Part shown: positions 9,706-18,569 of the stretch, piece after piece
Position numbering within the stretch: position 1 is the stretch's first letter
Layout: every line of letters starts with the position of its first letter
Source: Marinobacter sp. CHS3-4
GTDB taxonomy: Bacteria; Pseudomonadota; Gammaproteobacteria; Pseudomonadales; Oleiphilaceae
Assembly: GCF_030053415.1 (NCBI RefSeq)
Contig: NZ_JASGBJ010000004.1
Location: 62,001-126,000, forward strand
DNA: 64,000 nt
Reading direction: 5' to 3'
Position numbers and translations under genes: made by a program
Notes under the pieces: model-generated
The model's database searches: none
The model's input: the letters and a program-made list of their open reading frames with translations, nothing else
What the model was told of the DNA's origin: nothing

Positions 9706-10155
9706 ATGAAAGGGCTGATCCAGCGAGTGAGCAAGGCCAGCGTGACAGTGGATGGTGACGTGGTCGGGCAGATAGAACAGGGGTTGTTGTTGTTGCTGGG
9801 TGTGGAAAAATCTGACGATGAGACCCTGGCCCGCAAACTGTGTCGGCGCGTCAGCAGGTACCGGGTGTTCCCAGACGATCTCGGGCGCATGAATCTTAGC
9901 CTGATGGACTGTGGCGGATCCCTTCTGGTGGTTCCCCAATTTACCCTTGTTGCCGATACCCGGTCCGGAAATCGGCCCGGCTTCTCAGAGGCCGGGGCGC
10001 CGGAACACGCAAGACACCTGTTTGAGGTTTTCAGTGACGAAGCGGCTTCAACTCTGGGTGAAGGTCGGGTTGCTACTGGACGATTTGGCGCAGATATGAA
10101 AGTATCTCTGGTCAATGAAGGTCCGGTCACTTTCGCACTTGAGGCCCGAAACTAA
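9706..10155 (+). CDS. dtd: D-aminoacyl-tRNA deacylase
   Basis: Dtd hydrolyses D-amino acids, and Gly on tRNA-Ala, from mischarged tRNAs. I use the ATG at 9706 (MKGLIQRVSKASV, 149 residues), which matches the family N-terminus and lies 4 bases after the pip stop; an upstream in-frame start would run into pip. The C-terminal cross-subunit Gly-Pro motif NEGPVT is intact. The other signature, normally S-Q-F-T-L, reads P-Q-F-T-L here with Pro77 in place of Ser. The fold-defining SGNRPGFS and GRFGADM segments are conserved, so a working enzyme remains likely. Confidence 0.94.
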   Translation: MKGLIQRVSKASVTVDGDVVGQIEQGLLLLLGVEKSDDETLARKLCRRVSRYRVFPDDLGRMNLSLMDCGGSLLVVPQFTLVADTRSGNRPGFSEAGAPEHARHLFEVFSDEAASTLGEGRVATGRFGADMKVSLVNEGPVTFALEARN

Positions 10156-10672
10156 TACCATTGTCTCATGGCTGCACCGGGATGATGCGCTAGAGTGTTG
10201 GGAGTTCGTTGCTGGTGCAAAACAGGGGCTCAATGGCATTAAATGAGCTTTTGTTGCTAAAACGAAAAATCGCAACTTACTGATATAAAAATAAAAATAA
10301 AATCTGGCCCCAAAATTGTATGTGTTCTATCTTAGCGCTTCGGTAACAACAGCGTAATAAAAGATTGGTCTATTGCTCCCAAATAAGATAAAAAGAGGGA
10401 CCTGGGAATTTGCAAACTCAGCATTCCTGTATTAAAAAGGAGCATAACGCAAGTTGTTAACAACAGCTTGTAAGTGGTTGACTATCAAAGATCCTCTGAA
10501 GGGAATTTAGTCACCAGAAAAAAACTAAAATGGAAAGTGTCTAAGGGCGTGTCATATAAATGTCACGCATTTTGCACAGAATAAGATTCATCCAGCTAGA
10601 CTGGTGAAGTCTGAAGACCGGGAATATAACCCGTCGCTAAAACCTGAGTTAACTCAAAAAGGAAGACGCAAC
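10156..10672 (+). promoter_or_regulatory. AT-rich porin upstream region with a PHO-box-like site (10549-10566)
   Basis: A 517-base gene-free region, clearly more AT-rich than its surroundings. At 10549-10566 it reads GTGTCATATAAATGTCAC: two heptamers close to CTGTCAT/C separated by four A/T bases, the arrangement of a PhoB site. Each heptamer differs from consensus only at its first base or last base. Ten bases downstream, CAGAAT (10577-10582) could act as the -10, the spacing usual for PhoB-dependent promoters that lack a -35. The porin ATG follows about 90 bases later after AAAGGAAG. The first 300 bases hold no feature that I recognise. Confidence 0.5.
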
Positions 10673-11686
10673 ATGAAAAAGACGCTCCTCGCTTCTGCAA
10701 TCGCCGCCGCGACCTTCTCCGGTGCTGCATTTGCTCAAGAAGGCAATCTGGGCTTCTACGGCAACGTTCAGTATGCCTACAGCTATACCGATTCTGATAC
10801 CGCTGGCTACACAGACAGCCACGACGACAACGGCACCACCCTGGGCTGGACTCACAGCCATGCCATCAGCCCAAGCGTTGAAGGCTTCATGAAGGTTGAA
10901 GCTGAAATCGCTGCGGCAGACGAGAAAGGCGCTGGTAACGGCCTGACTGATCTGGACGAAGCCTACATTGGTGTTCGTGGCGACAGCTTCGGTCAGGTTT
11001 GGATCGGTTCTGACGATTCCATCTACGAGAGCCAGCTGGGCGACTACGGCAACTGGGTATTCGAATATGCCGCACTGAACACCTACGCCAGCTACACCAC
11101 TGGTGAAGGCGACATGATTCAGTACATGTCTCCAAGCTTTGGCGGCCTGACCCTGAGCGCAGCAATTCAGGTTCGCGGTAACAATGACGGTTACGCTACA
11201 GCTTCCGATGGCGGTCAAGAGCTTCCGTACCAGCTGGGCGTAAGCTACAGCATGGACGGGCTGACTGCCTCTCTGGTTATGGATTCAAACGACAGCTCTG
11301 CTGACGCGAGCAACGAGAACAGCTACGGCGTTTCGTTCGAATACGCGATGGACGCGCTGGTTCTGGATGCTTACTACGACTACCGTGCAGCCATGGAAGG
11401 TGTTTCCGCAGCCAACGGCGATTTCACGTTTGACGGCGAAGAAGGTCGTAGCCAGATCGGTCTGATGGGTACATACAACCTGGGTGCCAACACGTTCCGT
11501 CTGGCCTACGAGATGGCTGAGACCGATGCTGATGGCCTTGAAGTCGACGTTCTGACTCTGCAAGCTCTGCACAACGTGTCTGACCACATGTATGTGTACA
11601 CCGAGTTTGCTCGTCGTAACGACGAAAACGGCGCGGCTGAGCAAGAGCGTAACCAGCTGAACCTCGGCGCTGTATACTACTTCTGA
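10673..11686 (+). CDS. Outer-membrane porin (Gram-negative porin family)
   Basis: A 337-residue general porin. I choose the ATG at 10673 because it is preceded by AAAGGAAG and opens a classical signal peptide (MKKTLLASAIAAATFSGAAFA, cleaved before QEGNLGFYG). The mature part alternates hydrophobic and polar residues, as 16-strand barrels do. Other hallmarks are the NLGFYG start, the acidic loop DLDEAYIGVRGDSFGQVWIG, and the terminal aromatic LGAVYYF, the Phe needed by the Bam machinery. Many acidic residues (DSDTAG, DSNDSSADASNEN) are typical of marine porins. Codon choice is strongly biased, suggesting high expression. It may be a phosphate-starvation porin given the upstream PHO-like box. 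Confidence 0.9.
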   Translation: MKKTLLASAIAAATFSGAAFAQEGNLGFYGNVQYAYSYTDSDTAGYTDSHDDNGTTLGWTHSHAISPSVEGFMKVEAEIAAADEKGAGNGLTDLDEAYIGVRGDSFGQVWIGSDDSIYESQLGDYGNWVFEYAALNTYASYTTGEGDMIQYMSPSFGGLTLSAAIQVRGNNDGYATASDGGQELPYQLGVSYSMDGLTASLVMDSNDSSADASNENSYGVSFEYAMDALVLDAYYDYRAAMEGVSAANGDFTFDGEEGRSQIGLMGTYNLGANTFRLAYEMAETDADGLEVDVLTLQALHNVSDHMYVYTEFARRNDENGAAEQERNQLNLGAVYYF

Positions 11687-11713
11687 TCGGCTGAATAGCT
11701 AGTCAAGTAGTCG

Positions 11714-11743
11714 AAAACCGGCGACCTCAGGGTCGCCGGTTTT
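11714..11743 (+). terminator. Rho-independent terminator of the porin gene
   Basis: AAAACCGGCGACC (11714-11726), loop TCAG, GGTCGCCGGTTTT (11731-11743), continuing into a T run. A perfect 13-pair stem that begins 28 bases after the porin stop. Confidence 0.95.
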
Positions 11744-11785
11744 TTTTGTTTGAAAGTTAGATCAAAAATGTCCATCGGAGGGCGT

Positions 11786-12646
11786 ATGGGCAAAGAGCTT
11801 GAAATCAAATTAAGTGTCGAAAATCAGTACAGTGCGACGGCCTGGCAATGGCTGGAGCAGCGGCCGGAAGCGCGGCCCGAATCGTCAAAACCATTGAGAA
11901 ACATCTATTTCGATACGCCAGATGGTTTGTTGAATCATCGCCGGGTAGCTCTGAGGGTGCGCCAGGCGGGAGACCGCTTTATCCAGACCCTCAAGTCACA
12001 GGGCGAATTTGTCGAGGGCGTGCATCGGCGCAACGAATGGGAGTGGTCGCTGGCGGATGCAAATCTGGGCATGGATTTGTTGGTCAACCATCCTGTGCTT
12101 GAAGGGTTGGATACGGATACGCTGCAACCGGTTTTCGAAACCAACTTCACGCGGAGGACGTTGCTGCTGGAGGACAAAAACTCGTTGATTGAAGTGGCTT
12201 TTGACAGCGGCGAAATCCTGGCCGGCGGAGACAGGCAGCCATTGAGCGAAATTGAGTTTGAATTGAAACAGGGTCAGCCAGTCGAGCTGCTGCGCTGGGC
12301 TGGGGCGGTGTCCAAAGTCGTCCCGGTGTTTCTCAACATGGTGAGCAAGGCAGAGCAAGGCTACCATCTGGCTGGGGTCGCCGGTCCTATGCCGAAAGCC
12401 GATGGCGTGGTCAGCGTTCACGGTTTCCTGGAGCTGCTCAGTGCCTGCTGGCTCCGGCGCGTGCCAATGCCAATTGGCGACTCAGACCTGAGCGAGATAG
12501 AGACTGTGGCTGAGGCTGCTGGCCTGAAGAGTGATTGTCAGCGTTTGATCGCAAAGCTGGCTTCCGGTGTCCTCGTTAACGATTTGATCGACGAAGGAAG
12601 TCTTGGCAAGTTTCAGTTGGCGATTGCCCACAACGCTCGCGCTTAA
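11786..12646 (+). CDS. CYTH domain protein, probable inorganic triphosphatase
   Basis: This 286-residue protein starts at the ATG at 11786, which has GGAGG at ideal spacing; earlier in-frame starts lie in or near the porin terminator. The N-terminal ELEIKL is the ExExK signature of CYTH tunnel enzymes. It is followed by the conserved basic and acidic strands RNIYFDTPDGLL, RVRQAG, TLKSQG, RNEWEW and SEIEFELKQG. E. coli YgiF combines CYTH with a long CHAD domain (433 residues in total). Here only about 80 residues follow the CYTH part, so CHAD is absent or strongly reduced. Tripolyphosphate hydrolysis is the most likely activity. The stop overlaps that of the convergent channel gene inside the palindrome GCGCTTAAGCGC (12639-12650). 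Confidence 0.85.
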   Translation: MGKELEIKLSVENQYSATAWQWLEQRPEARPESSKPLRNIYFDTPDGLLNHRRVALRVRQAGDRFIQTLKSQGEFVEGVHRRNEWEWSLADANLGMDLLVNHPVLEGLDTDTLQPVFETNFTRRTLLLEDKNSLIEVAFDSGEILAGGDRQPLSEIEFELKQGQPVELLRWAGAVSKVVPVFLNMVSKAEQGYHLAGVAGPMPKADGVVSVHGFLELLSACWLRRVPMPIGDSDLSEIETVAEAAGLKSDCQRLIAKLASGVLVNDLIDEGSLGKFQLAIAHNARA

Positions 12647-13812
12647 GCGCCCGGCTTTTTGATGTAACCATCCTCTACAGCCTGTTCCTGCATCAAATGC
12701 CACTTGCGAATAAATTCCCGGTAGTTGGAAAGTGCCTTCTCCACCACCTCAACCGTGGGTGTTTCCTGTGATTTGACCAGAACGATCAGGCCTTTCCCTT
12801 CGATCTCCTTATCTGTGGGCGGGTGGCAGGCCACTTCGTTGTCGTTATCGATATAGGCCAGGGCTGTCCCGATTCCATGGCGGATCAGGGCGCTGACAAT
12901 GTCCGCCCAGGTCAGATCGTCCAGCGGAATCTCATAGCGGTGAGGGTGGTCATGCTGGTAATTGAACAGGTCTTCCAGAACCTTCTCCGAGCCGGGGGCC
13001 ACCACGGAACGAACCATGATCTCGGGATAGGTTCTTACCGGTCGGATGATGGTTCGTACGCCAACCGACTTGAAGCGTTGTCGGTTGTCGTCGACGACGC
13101 ATTCAACCGTAACCCGATGACAAAGGTTGGATTCACTCAGCCGGTGAGCGATATCAAAAGTCAGGCTGTCGGATGATGGGTCGGCTTCGTCGGCGGCCAG
13201 AACTATAATATGTCTGGCGTTGCCTGCATGGACGGCCTTCAGGGCGACCGGGTCACTGCCAGAGCCGTGAAAATGCACCAAGCCTTTGTCAGACAACTCT
13301 GTTGGCAGGCCATTGGGGAATTGCCTGGTCAGGATCATGATCGGAATGGATTCATACCCGGGAACCGCCCGAACCTGAGCCGCAAAGCGGGCAAAATACT
13401 GTTCGCCCCCATTCTGGGGTGTGTTGATGATCACGATGTGGTTTTGCATGGGGTATATCCAGCGTCCAGTGATGATGCGTTCCCGGCGGTAAAACCGGTA
13501 TTCAATAAAGTCGCTTACGATGAGTGTCATAACGGTAATGGCTGACACAAACATCAGCACTACTGTGCTGATGCGCCCGAAAGTGGTTTCTGGCGCAAAA
13601 TCGCCGTAGCCAACGGTGACCAGCGTCGTCATGGTCATCCAGGTCGATTCAAATAATGTCAGATCTTCCGCCGTCCAGATCAGTAATATCTGGATGATCA
13701 GCAAACCTGCCAGAATGGCAAACAGGCGTTTGATCCTTGCCCGGATGATGCCCGCCATCGGAAGATGGGAAAGCTGATGTTCCGGGTTCAGTGGCCGGCG
13801 GTTTCTCTGCAT
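12643..13812 (-). CDS. Potassium channel protein with TrkA-N (RCK) domain
   Basis: A 389-residue two-transmembrane potassium channel. A first helix (LFAILAGLLIIQILLIWTA), a pore loop with the selectivity filter TVGYGD, and a second helix (ISTVVLMFVSAITVMTLIVS) are followed by a cytoplasmic RCK/TrkA-N domain. The RCK domain starts at HIVIINTP and includes a conserved HFHGSGSDP and an AADEADPSSDS region. The layout resembles MthK or VIC-family channels rather than TrkH/TrkA uptake systems. The ligand controlling the RCK domain cannot be told. It is convergent with the CYTH gene (4-base stop overlap) and divergent from glnE, whose start lies 80 bases away. Confidence 0.9.
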   Translation of the reverse strand: MQRNRRPLNPEHQLSHLPMAGIIRARIKRLFAILAGLLIIQILLIWTAEDLTLFESTWMTMTTLVTVGYGDFAPETTFGRISTVVLMFVSAITVMTLIVSDFIEYRFYRRERIITGRWIYPMQNHIVIINTPQNGGEQYFARFAAQVRAVPGYESIPIMILTRQFPNGLPTELSDKGLVHFHGSGSDPVALKAVHAGNARHIIVLAADEADPSSDSLTFDIAHRLSESNLCHRVTVECVVDDNRQRFKSVGVRTIIRPVRTYPEIMVRSVVAPGSEKVLEDLFNYQHDHPHRYEIPLDDLTWADIVSALIRHGIGTALAYIDNDNEVACHPPTDKEIEGKGLIVLVKSQETPTVEVVEKALSNYREFIRKWHLMQEQAVEDGYIKKPGA

Positions 13813-13892
13813 GGGTTCCCTGCGGCGGTTCAGTCGGCGGAATGTTCGGTATACAGTACGCGAAATATAACAAAGACACAGGGGTTTGCATT

Positions 13893-16799
13893 ATGTCTGA
13901 GCCTTGGCGCGGATTGCCTAAACTGTTAGCGGATGAAGTGGCGGAAATCTGGCCGGTTGTGTTCCCGGATGGCGTGCCTGAATTTTTGCTCGGCGCAAGC
14001 GGTATTTCGGAGGCGGATGTCGCACAGGCTGTTGCCCGTAGTGTGTTCCTGCGCCGGTCATTGCAGAGTCATGGGGCCTGGGTAGACTCGCTTTGCCAGT
14101 CAAGGCCGCTGACCGAGCGGACCACCAGGGATTTTATCCGGCAGCGTTGGGATGAATTTGTCCAACAGGTGGACGATGAGTCCCAGTTGCATCGCGCCTT
14201 GCGCCAGTTTCGCTTTGAGCTCCAGTTCCGGATCATCTGGCGGGATTTAATGCGCTGGGCAGACTTGGCGGAAACCATGGCAGCGGCCAGTGATTTTGCC
14301 GACGTGTGTATCCAGGGCGCGCTGGAATGGTTGCATGAAGAATGCTGCCAGCAGTTTGGTACACCATGGGGAATCAATCCGGTTACCGGGAAGGAGGGGG
14401 CACAGTCCCTGATTGTTCTGGGTATGGGGAAACTGGGTGGACACGAACTGAACGTTTCGTCAGACATTGACCTGATTTTTGCGTTTCCGGACAAAGGTGA
14501 GACCCGCGGGGCCAAGCGCTCGATCGAAAATCAGCAGTTTTTTGTTCGCCTGGGGCAGCGCCTTATTCAGGCTCTGGACCAGATCACGGCGGACGGTTTC
14601 GTGTTTCGCGTTGATATGCGTTTGCGGCCTTATGGCCAGAGTGGAGCGTTGGCTTTGAGTTTTGGCGCCCTGGAAACCTACTACCAGGACCAGGGGCGAG
14701 ACTGGGAACGCTATGCGATGGTCAAGGCCCGTGTTGTGGCCGGTGATCCTTCCATGGGGCAGGTATTGATGGACAGCCTGAAGCCGTTTGTCTACCGCAA
14801 ATACATCGACTTCAGCGCCTTTGAATCCCTACGCAGCATGAAGTCTATGATCCGGCGAGAGGTGCGCCGCAAGGGCCTGGAGAATAACATCAAGCTGGGA
14901 AGCGGCGGCATTCGTGAAATTGAATTCGTCACGCAGGCTTTTCAGTTGATTCGTGGCGGCCGGGACCGCGAACTCCAGCAGCGGGAGCTGCTGACCATAC
15001 TTGGCGAGTTGGAAGCATTGGAGCTGCTGCCATCGGTGGTCGTGAACGAGCTAGCTGCTGCTTACACCTTTCTGCGTAATCTGGAGCATGCCATTCAGGG
15101 CATTGAAGACAAGCAAACCCAGCTTCTGCCGGACAGCGAGCTGGAGCGTGCACGCATTGCGCTTATTATGGGGTTCAAGAGTTGGTCTGACTGCAAATCG
15201 GTTCTGGACGACCACCGGCGTCGGGTTGCTATTCATTTCGAGGATATTATTGCCACGGATGACGAAGAGGGCGACCGGGTCGATTTCGCAGAAGAGTGGC
15301 AAGAACTCTGGATGGGCGAGATGGATAAAGCTACCGCCGTCCAGTGGCTGGGTGAAAAGGCGTTTGAGGAACCCGAGGCCAGTTATGAAGCGCTGACGAC
15401 CTTGCGCAGTTCGCGAACCCTGCAAAACCTTCAAACTCAGGGGCGACAGCGCTTGAACCGGTTTATGCCGGTGTTGCTGGACGCGCTGGCTCAGGTCGAA
15501 GCGCCCTCGCAGACGCTGACGCGGGTGCTGCAGCTGGTGGAAGCGATTCTGCGCCGAACTGCTTACATGGTGCTGCTGCTGGAAAATCCGGGCGCCAGAA
15601 TGCAGCTGGTGAGACTGTGCAGTGAAAGCCCCTGGATTGCCTCTCAACTCGCGGAAACCCCGCTGCTTCTCGACGAGCTTCTTAACGCCGAAAGCCTTTA
15701 CAAACCGCCTGCCAAAGCCGAACTTGAGGACGACCTGCGCCAGCAGCTGCTTCGCATCCCTTTTGAGGATCTGGAAGAGCAGATGGAAACCCTCAGGCAC
15801 TTCAAGAAGGCCCATATTCTGCGGGTCGCGGCGTCGGAGATTCGCGGCACCTTGCCGCTGATGAAAGTGAGCGACTACCTGACCTGGATCGCCGAAGTGG
15901 TGCTAGAGCATGTGGTAAACGTGGCTTTTGCCAATCTGGTCAGCCGGCATGGGCGTCCGACTCGTAGTGATGGTTCGACCTGCGACAGCAATTTTGCGGT
16001 TATCGGGTACGGTAAATTGGGTGGGATCGAGCTTGGCTACACATCGGATCTGGACCTGGTGTTTATCCATGATGGGGATCCTGAGGCGTCTACAGACGGC
16101 GAAAAATCGATTGATAACGCGGTATTTTTCACTCGATTGGGGCAGCGAATTGTCCATATCCTCAATACCCAGACGCCTGCCGGACAACTGTATGAAGTGG
16201 ATATGCGTCTGCGGCCTTCCGGTAATTCGGGGCTGCTTGTCAGCACGCTGACGGCCTTCGAAAAGTATCAGCGCAACGACGCCTGGACCTGGGAGCATCA
16301 GGCGTTGGCCCGAGCCCGAGGCGTTGCTGGATGCGCGGATACGTTGGCGAGCTTCGAACAGTTGCGAAAGTCCATTCTTTGCCAGGTCAGGGATCGCCAG
16401 ACTCTGCGCGAGGAAGTCGTGGCAATGCGCGAGAAAATGCGAACAGCTCTGGGTACGTCGACGTCCGCGGGACAGGATGCCGACGTTTTCCATCTCAAGC
16501 ATGATGACGGCGGGATCGTGGATATCGAGTTCATGATCCAGTTTCTTATGCTGGCCTATTCGTCGGACTATCCGGGATTAACCCAGTGGTCGGACAATAT
16601 TCGGCAAATGGAAGAGTTGGGGGAGTTAGGGGTGATACCAGTAGATGATGCCCAGGAACTCAGGCAGGCCTACATTACGCTTCGATCCACCATTCACCGT
16701 CGGGCTTTGCAGAATCTGAACAGCCGCATACCGGCGGACTCGTTTCAGGATGAGCGGGAATACATCAAGTCGATGTGGAAACGAATAATGCTGGACTAG
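13893..16799 (+). CDS. glnE: Bifunctional glutamine synthetase adenylyltransferase/adenylyl-removing enzyme
   Basis: GlnE attaches or removes AMP at the regulatory tyrosine of glutamine synthetase, under PII control. The start at 13893 (MSEPWRGLPK, 968 residues) gives the usual length; upstream in-frame codons overlap the divergent channel gene. Two nucleotidyltransferase domains are plain: GMGKLGGHELNVSSDIDLIF in the N-terminal, deadenylylating half and GYGKLGGIELGYTSDLDLVF in the C-terminal, adenylylating half. Each carries the G-K-L-G-G and D-x-D metal motifs, and each is followed by a VDMRLRP segment. Both activities therefore look intact. Its target GlnA is encoded about 7 kb away. ilvE follows after 92 bases. 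Confidence 0.97.
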   Translation: MSEPWRGLPKLLADEVAEIWPVVFPDGVPEFLLGASGISEADVAQAVARSVFLRRSLQSHGAWVDSLCQSRPLTERTTRDFIRQRWDEFVQQVDDESQLHRALRQFRFELQFRIIWRDLMRWADLAETMAAASDFADVCIQGALEWLHEECCQQFGTPWGINPVTGKEGAQSLIVLGMGKLGGHELNVSSDIDLIFAFPDKGETRGAKRSIENQQFFVRLGQRLIQALDQITADGFVFRVDMRLRPYGQSGALALSFGALETYYQDQGRDWERYAMVKARVVAGDPSMGQVLMDSLKPFVYRKYIDFSAFESLRSMKSMIRREVRRKGLENNIKLGSGGIREIEFVTQAFQLIRGGRDRELQQRELLTILGELEALELLPSVVVNELAAAYTFLRNLEHAIQGIEDKQTQLLPDSELERARIALIMGFKSWSDCKSVLDDHRRRVAIHFEDIIATDDEEGDRVDFAEEWQELWMGEMDKATAVQWLGEKAFEEPEASYEALTTLRSSRTLQNLQTQGRQRLNRFMPVLLDALAQVEAPSQTLTRVLQLVEAILRRTAYMVLLLENPGARMQLVRLCSESPWIASQLAETPLLLDELLNAESLYKPPAKAELEDDLRQQLLRIPFEDLEEQMETLRHFKKAHILRVAASEIRGTLPLMKVSDYLTWIAEVVLEHVVNVAFANLVSRHGRPTRSDGSTCDSNFAVIGYGKLGGIELGYTSDLDLVFIHDGDPEASTDGEKSIDNAVFFTRLGQRIVHILNTQTPAGQLYEVDMRLRPSGNSGLLVSTLTAFEKYQRNDAWTWEHQALARARGVAGCADTLASFEQLRKSILCQVRDRQTLREEVVAMREKMRTALGTSTSAGQDADVFHLKHDDGGIVDIEFMIQFLMLAYSSDYPGLTQWSDNIRQMEELGELGVIPVDDAQELRQAYITLRSTIHRRALQNLNSRIPADSFQDEREYIKSMWKRIMLD

Positions 16800-16891
16800 A
16801 GCAGCTGTTCTGGGAATCTGTACTCTTCGTACCGGTGGGTTTTCCTGCTAAACTGCCGTTTTTCGTGTAAAGGCGCTTAGGAGCAAGAACA

Positions 16892-17815
16892 ATGTCGATG
16901 GCTGATCGCGATGGCCTGATCTGGTTGGATGGTGAGATGGTTCCCTGGCGGGACGCCAAAACTCACGTGCTGACACATACCCTTCACTATGGTTTGGGCT
17001 GTTTTGAAGGTGTGCGTGCCTATAGCACGCCCGAAGGCGCTGCAATTTTCCGTTTGCAGGATCACACAGACCGGCTGTTCCGCTCTGCGCATATTCTGAA
17101 CATGAAGATGCCCTTTTCCAAAGAGCAGTTGAACGAAGCTCAGCGTATTGCAGTCCACGAAAATGGACTGGATGAGGCTTATATTCGCCCCATGGTGTTT
17201 CTTGGCTCTGAAGGCATGGGCCTGCGTGCTGACAACCTTAAGGTGCACGTGATGGTCGCGGCCTGGAGCTGGCCCTCGTACATGTCGCCGGAAGCCAAGG
17301 AGTTGGGCATCAAAGTGCGTACATCGTCTTACACGCGCCACCATGTCAACATCACCATGTGTAAAGCCAAAGCGAATGGTAACTACATCAATTCCATGTT
17401 GGCGTTGAATGAAGCCATTGCCAGTGGCTGTGAAGAAGCCTTGTTGCTCGACAACGAAGGTTATGTGGCCGAAGGTTCTGGCGAAAACATCTTCATCATG
17501 CGAGACGGCGTGTTGCACACCCCGGAACTGACATCCTGCCTGGAAGGTATTACCCGTCAGACCATTCTCGATTTTGCAGAAGAGCTGAAGATTCCGGTAA
17601 AAGAGCGCCGGATCACTCGCGATGAAATTTACATCGCTGACGAAGCTTTCTTCACTGGAACCGCTGCCGAAGTACTGCCGATTCGCGAATTGGACGGTCG
17701 CACGATTGGAGCTGGCAAACGAGGACCGGTGACCGAGAAGCTCCAGACCATGTACTTCGATGCTGTAAAGGGAAAACTCCCTGAGCGCAGCAGCTGGCTG
17801 ACAACCGTAGGTTAA
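16892..17815 (+). CDS. ilvE: Branched-chain amino acid aminotransferase
   Basis: This PLP enzyme performs the last step of Val, Leu and Ile synthesis. At 307 residues it belongs to the fold-type IV aminotransferases. Visible are GLGCFEGVRAY, the PLP-binding lysine Lys160 in KAKANGNYINS, EGSGENIF, TSCLEGITRQTI, and FFTGTAAEVLPI near the C-terminus. The start is supported by TTAGGAGC upstream. The order glnE-ilvE-LPS genes is familiar from Pseudomonas. The next gene begins only 6 bases after the stop, so ilvE and the Kdo kinase are likely co-transcribed. Confidence 0.97.
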   Translation: MSMADRDGLIWLDGEMVPWRDAKTHVLTHTLHYGLGCFEGVRAYSTPEGAAIFRLQDHTDRLFRSAHILNMKMPFSKEQLNEAQRIAVHENGLDEAYIRPMVFLGSEGMGLRADNLKVHVMVAAWSWPSYMSPEAKELGIKVRTSSYTRHHVNITMCKAKANGNYINSMLALNEAIASGCEEALLLDNEGYVAEGSGENIFIMRDGVLHTPELTSCLEGITRQTILDFAEELKIPVKERRITRDEIYIADEAFFTGTAAEVLPIRELDGRTIGAGKRGPVTEKLQTMYFDAVKGKLPERSSWLTTVG

Positions 17816-17821
17816 TGCCCG

Positions 17822-18538
17822 GTGGGGGAGGCCTGCGCCCGCTACGTAGGGCCTACTGTGGGCTATCTGGTCGCCAGCCGGTTTGAAGCGGAATTTCAGC
17901 AATCCTGGTTTGACCCGGAGTTCTGGGGGGCAAATGCCACACCAGTAGCGAAAGGCGGCCGTGGCTCGGCATGGTTCATTCGTAACGAGAGGCTGGGCGG
18001 ACTGGTTCTGAGGCACTTCTGCCGGGGTGGCTTGCCGGGGCGATTTATTAAACGGGCGTATCTGTTTCTGGGGGCCGACCGGGTTCGGTCGTTCGCCGAA
18101 TTTCAACTGCTGGATCGGCTCTACCGCATGGGCATGCCAGTGCCCGAGCCAGTGGCCGCCGGGTTTAATCGTCGCTGGTTGCTGCTATACCGGGCTCAAA
18201 TCATCGTTGGAAGAATTCCCGACGCGCGTCCTCTCTCTGAATATACCGACCAAAGTCATTCCTCGATCTGGCGATCGGCGGGCGTTTGCGTTCGCCGTTT
18301 CCACGATGCCGACGTGTACCATGCTGACTTGAACTGCATGAATATTCTGGTGGCGGATCAGATCTATCTGATTGATTTTGACCGGGGCGAGCTAAGGTCT
18401 GAAGGCAGTGGAGATTGGAAAGCATCAAATGTAGCCCGGCTTGAGCGTTCCGTTGCCAAATTCTTCGCCGAGTCTGATGCACAAGTGCAATCGCAACTGT
18501 GGCACTCGTTCTTGAAAGGCTATAACGACGGAGCGTAG
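17822..18538 (+). CDS. kdkA: 3-deoxy-D-manno-octulosonic acid kinase
   Basis: A 238-residue LPS-type kinase that phosphorylates Kdo of the inner core. Motifs are those of the small-molecule kinase fold: KGGRGSAWFI (glycine-rich loop region), RHFCRGG, the catalytic loop YHADLNCMNIL, and the metal-binding LIDFDRGE in place of DFG. Length and motifs agree with Haemophilus and Vibrio KdkA better than with heptose kinases WaaP/WaaY. The start is uncertain: GTG 17822 has no good ribosome-binding site, while GTG 17858 has TAGGG at fair spacing and would shorten the protein by 12 residues. It lies at the edge of the LPS gene region, next to ilvE. Confidence 0.85.
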   Translation: MGEACARYVGPTVGYLVASRFEAEFQQSWFDPEFWGANATPVAKGGRGSAWFIRNERLGGLVLRHFCRGGLPGRFIKRAYLFLGADRVRSFAEFQLLDRLYRMGMPVPEPVAAGFNRRWLLLYRAQIIVGRIPDARPLSEYTDQSHSSIWRSAGVCVRRFHDADVYHADLNCMNILVADQIYLIDFDRGELRSEGSGDWKASNVARLERSVAKFFAESDAQVQSQLWHSFLKGYNDGA

Positions 18539-18569
18539 TAGCTCCGGTTCAATGGAGAGTAACTGGGGT

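Noticed and set aside
10604..10672. N-terminal extension of the porin from an upstream ATG
   Set aside because: It would put 23 polar residues before a perfect signal peptide; the ATG at 10673 has the ribosome-binding site.
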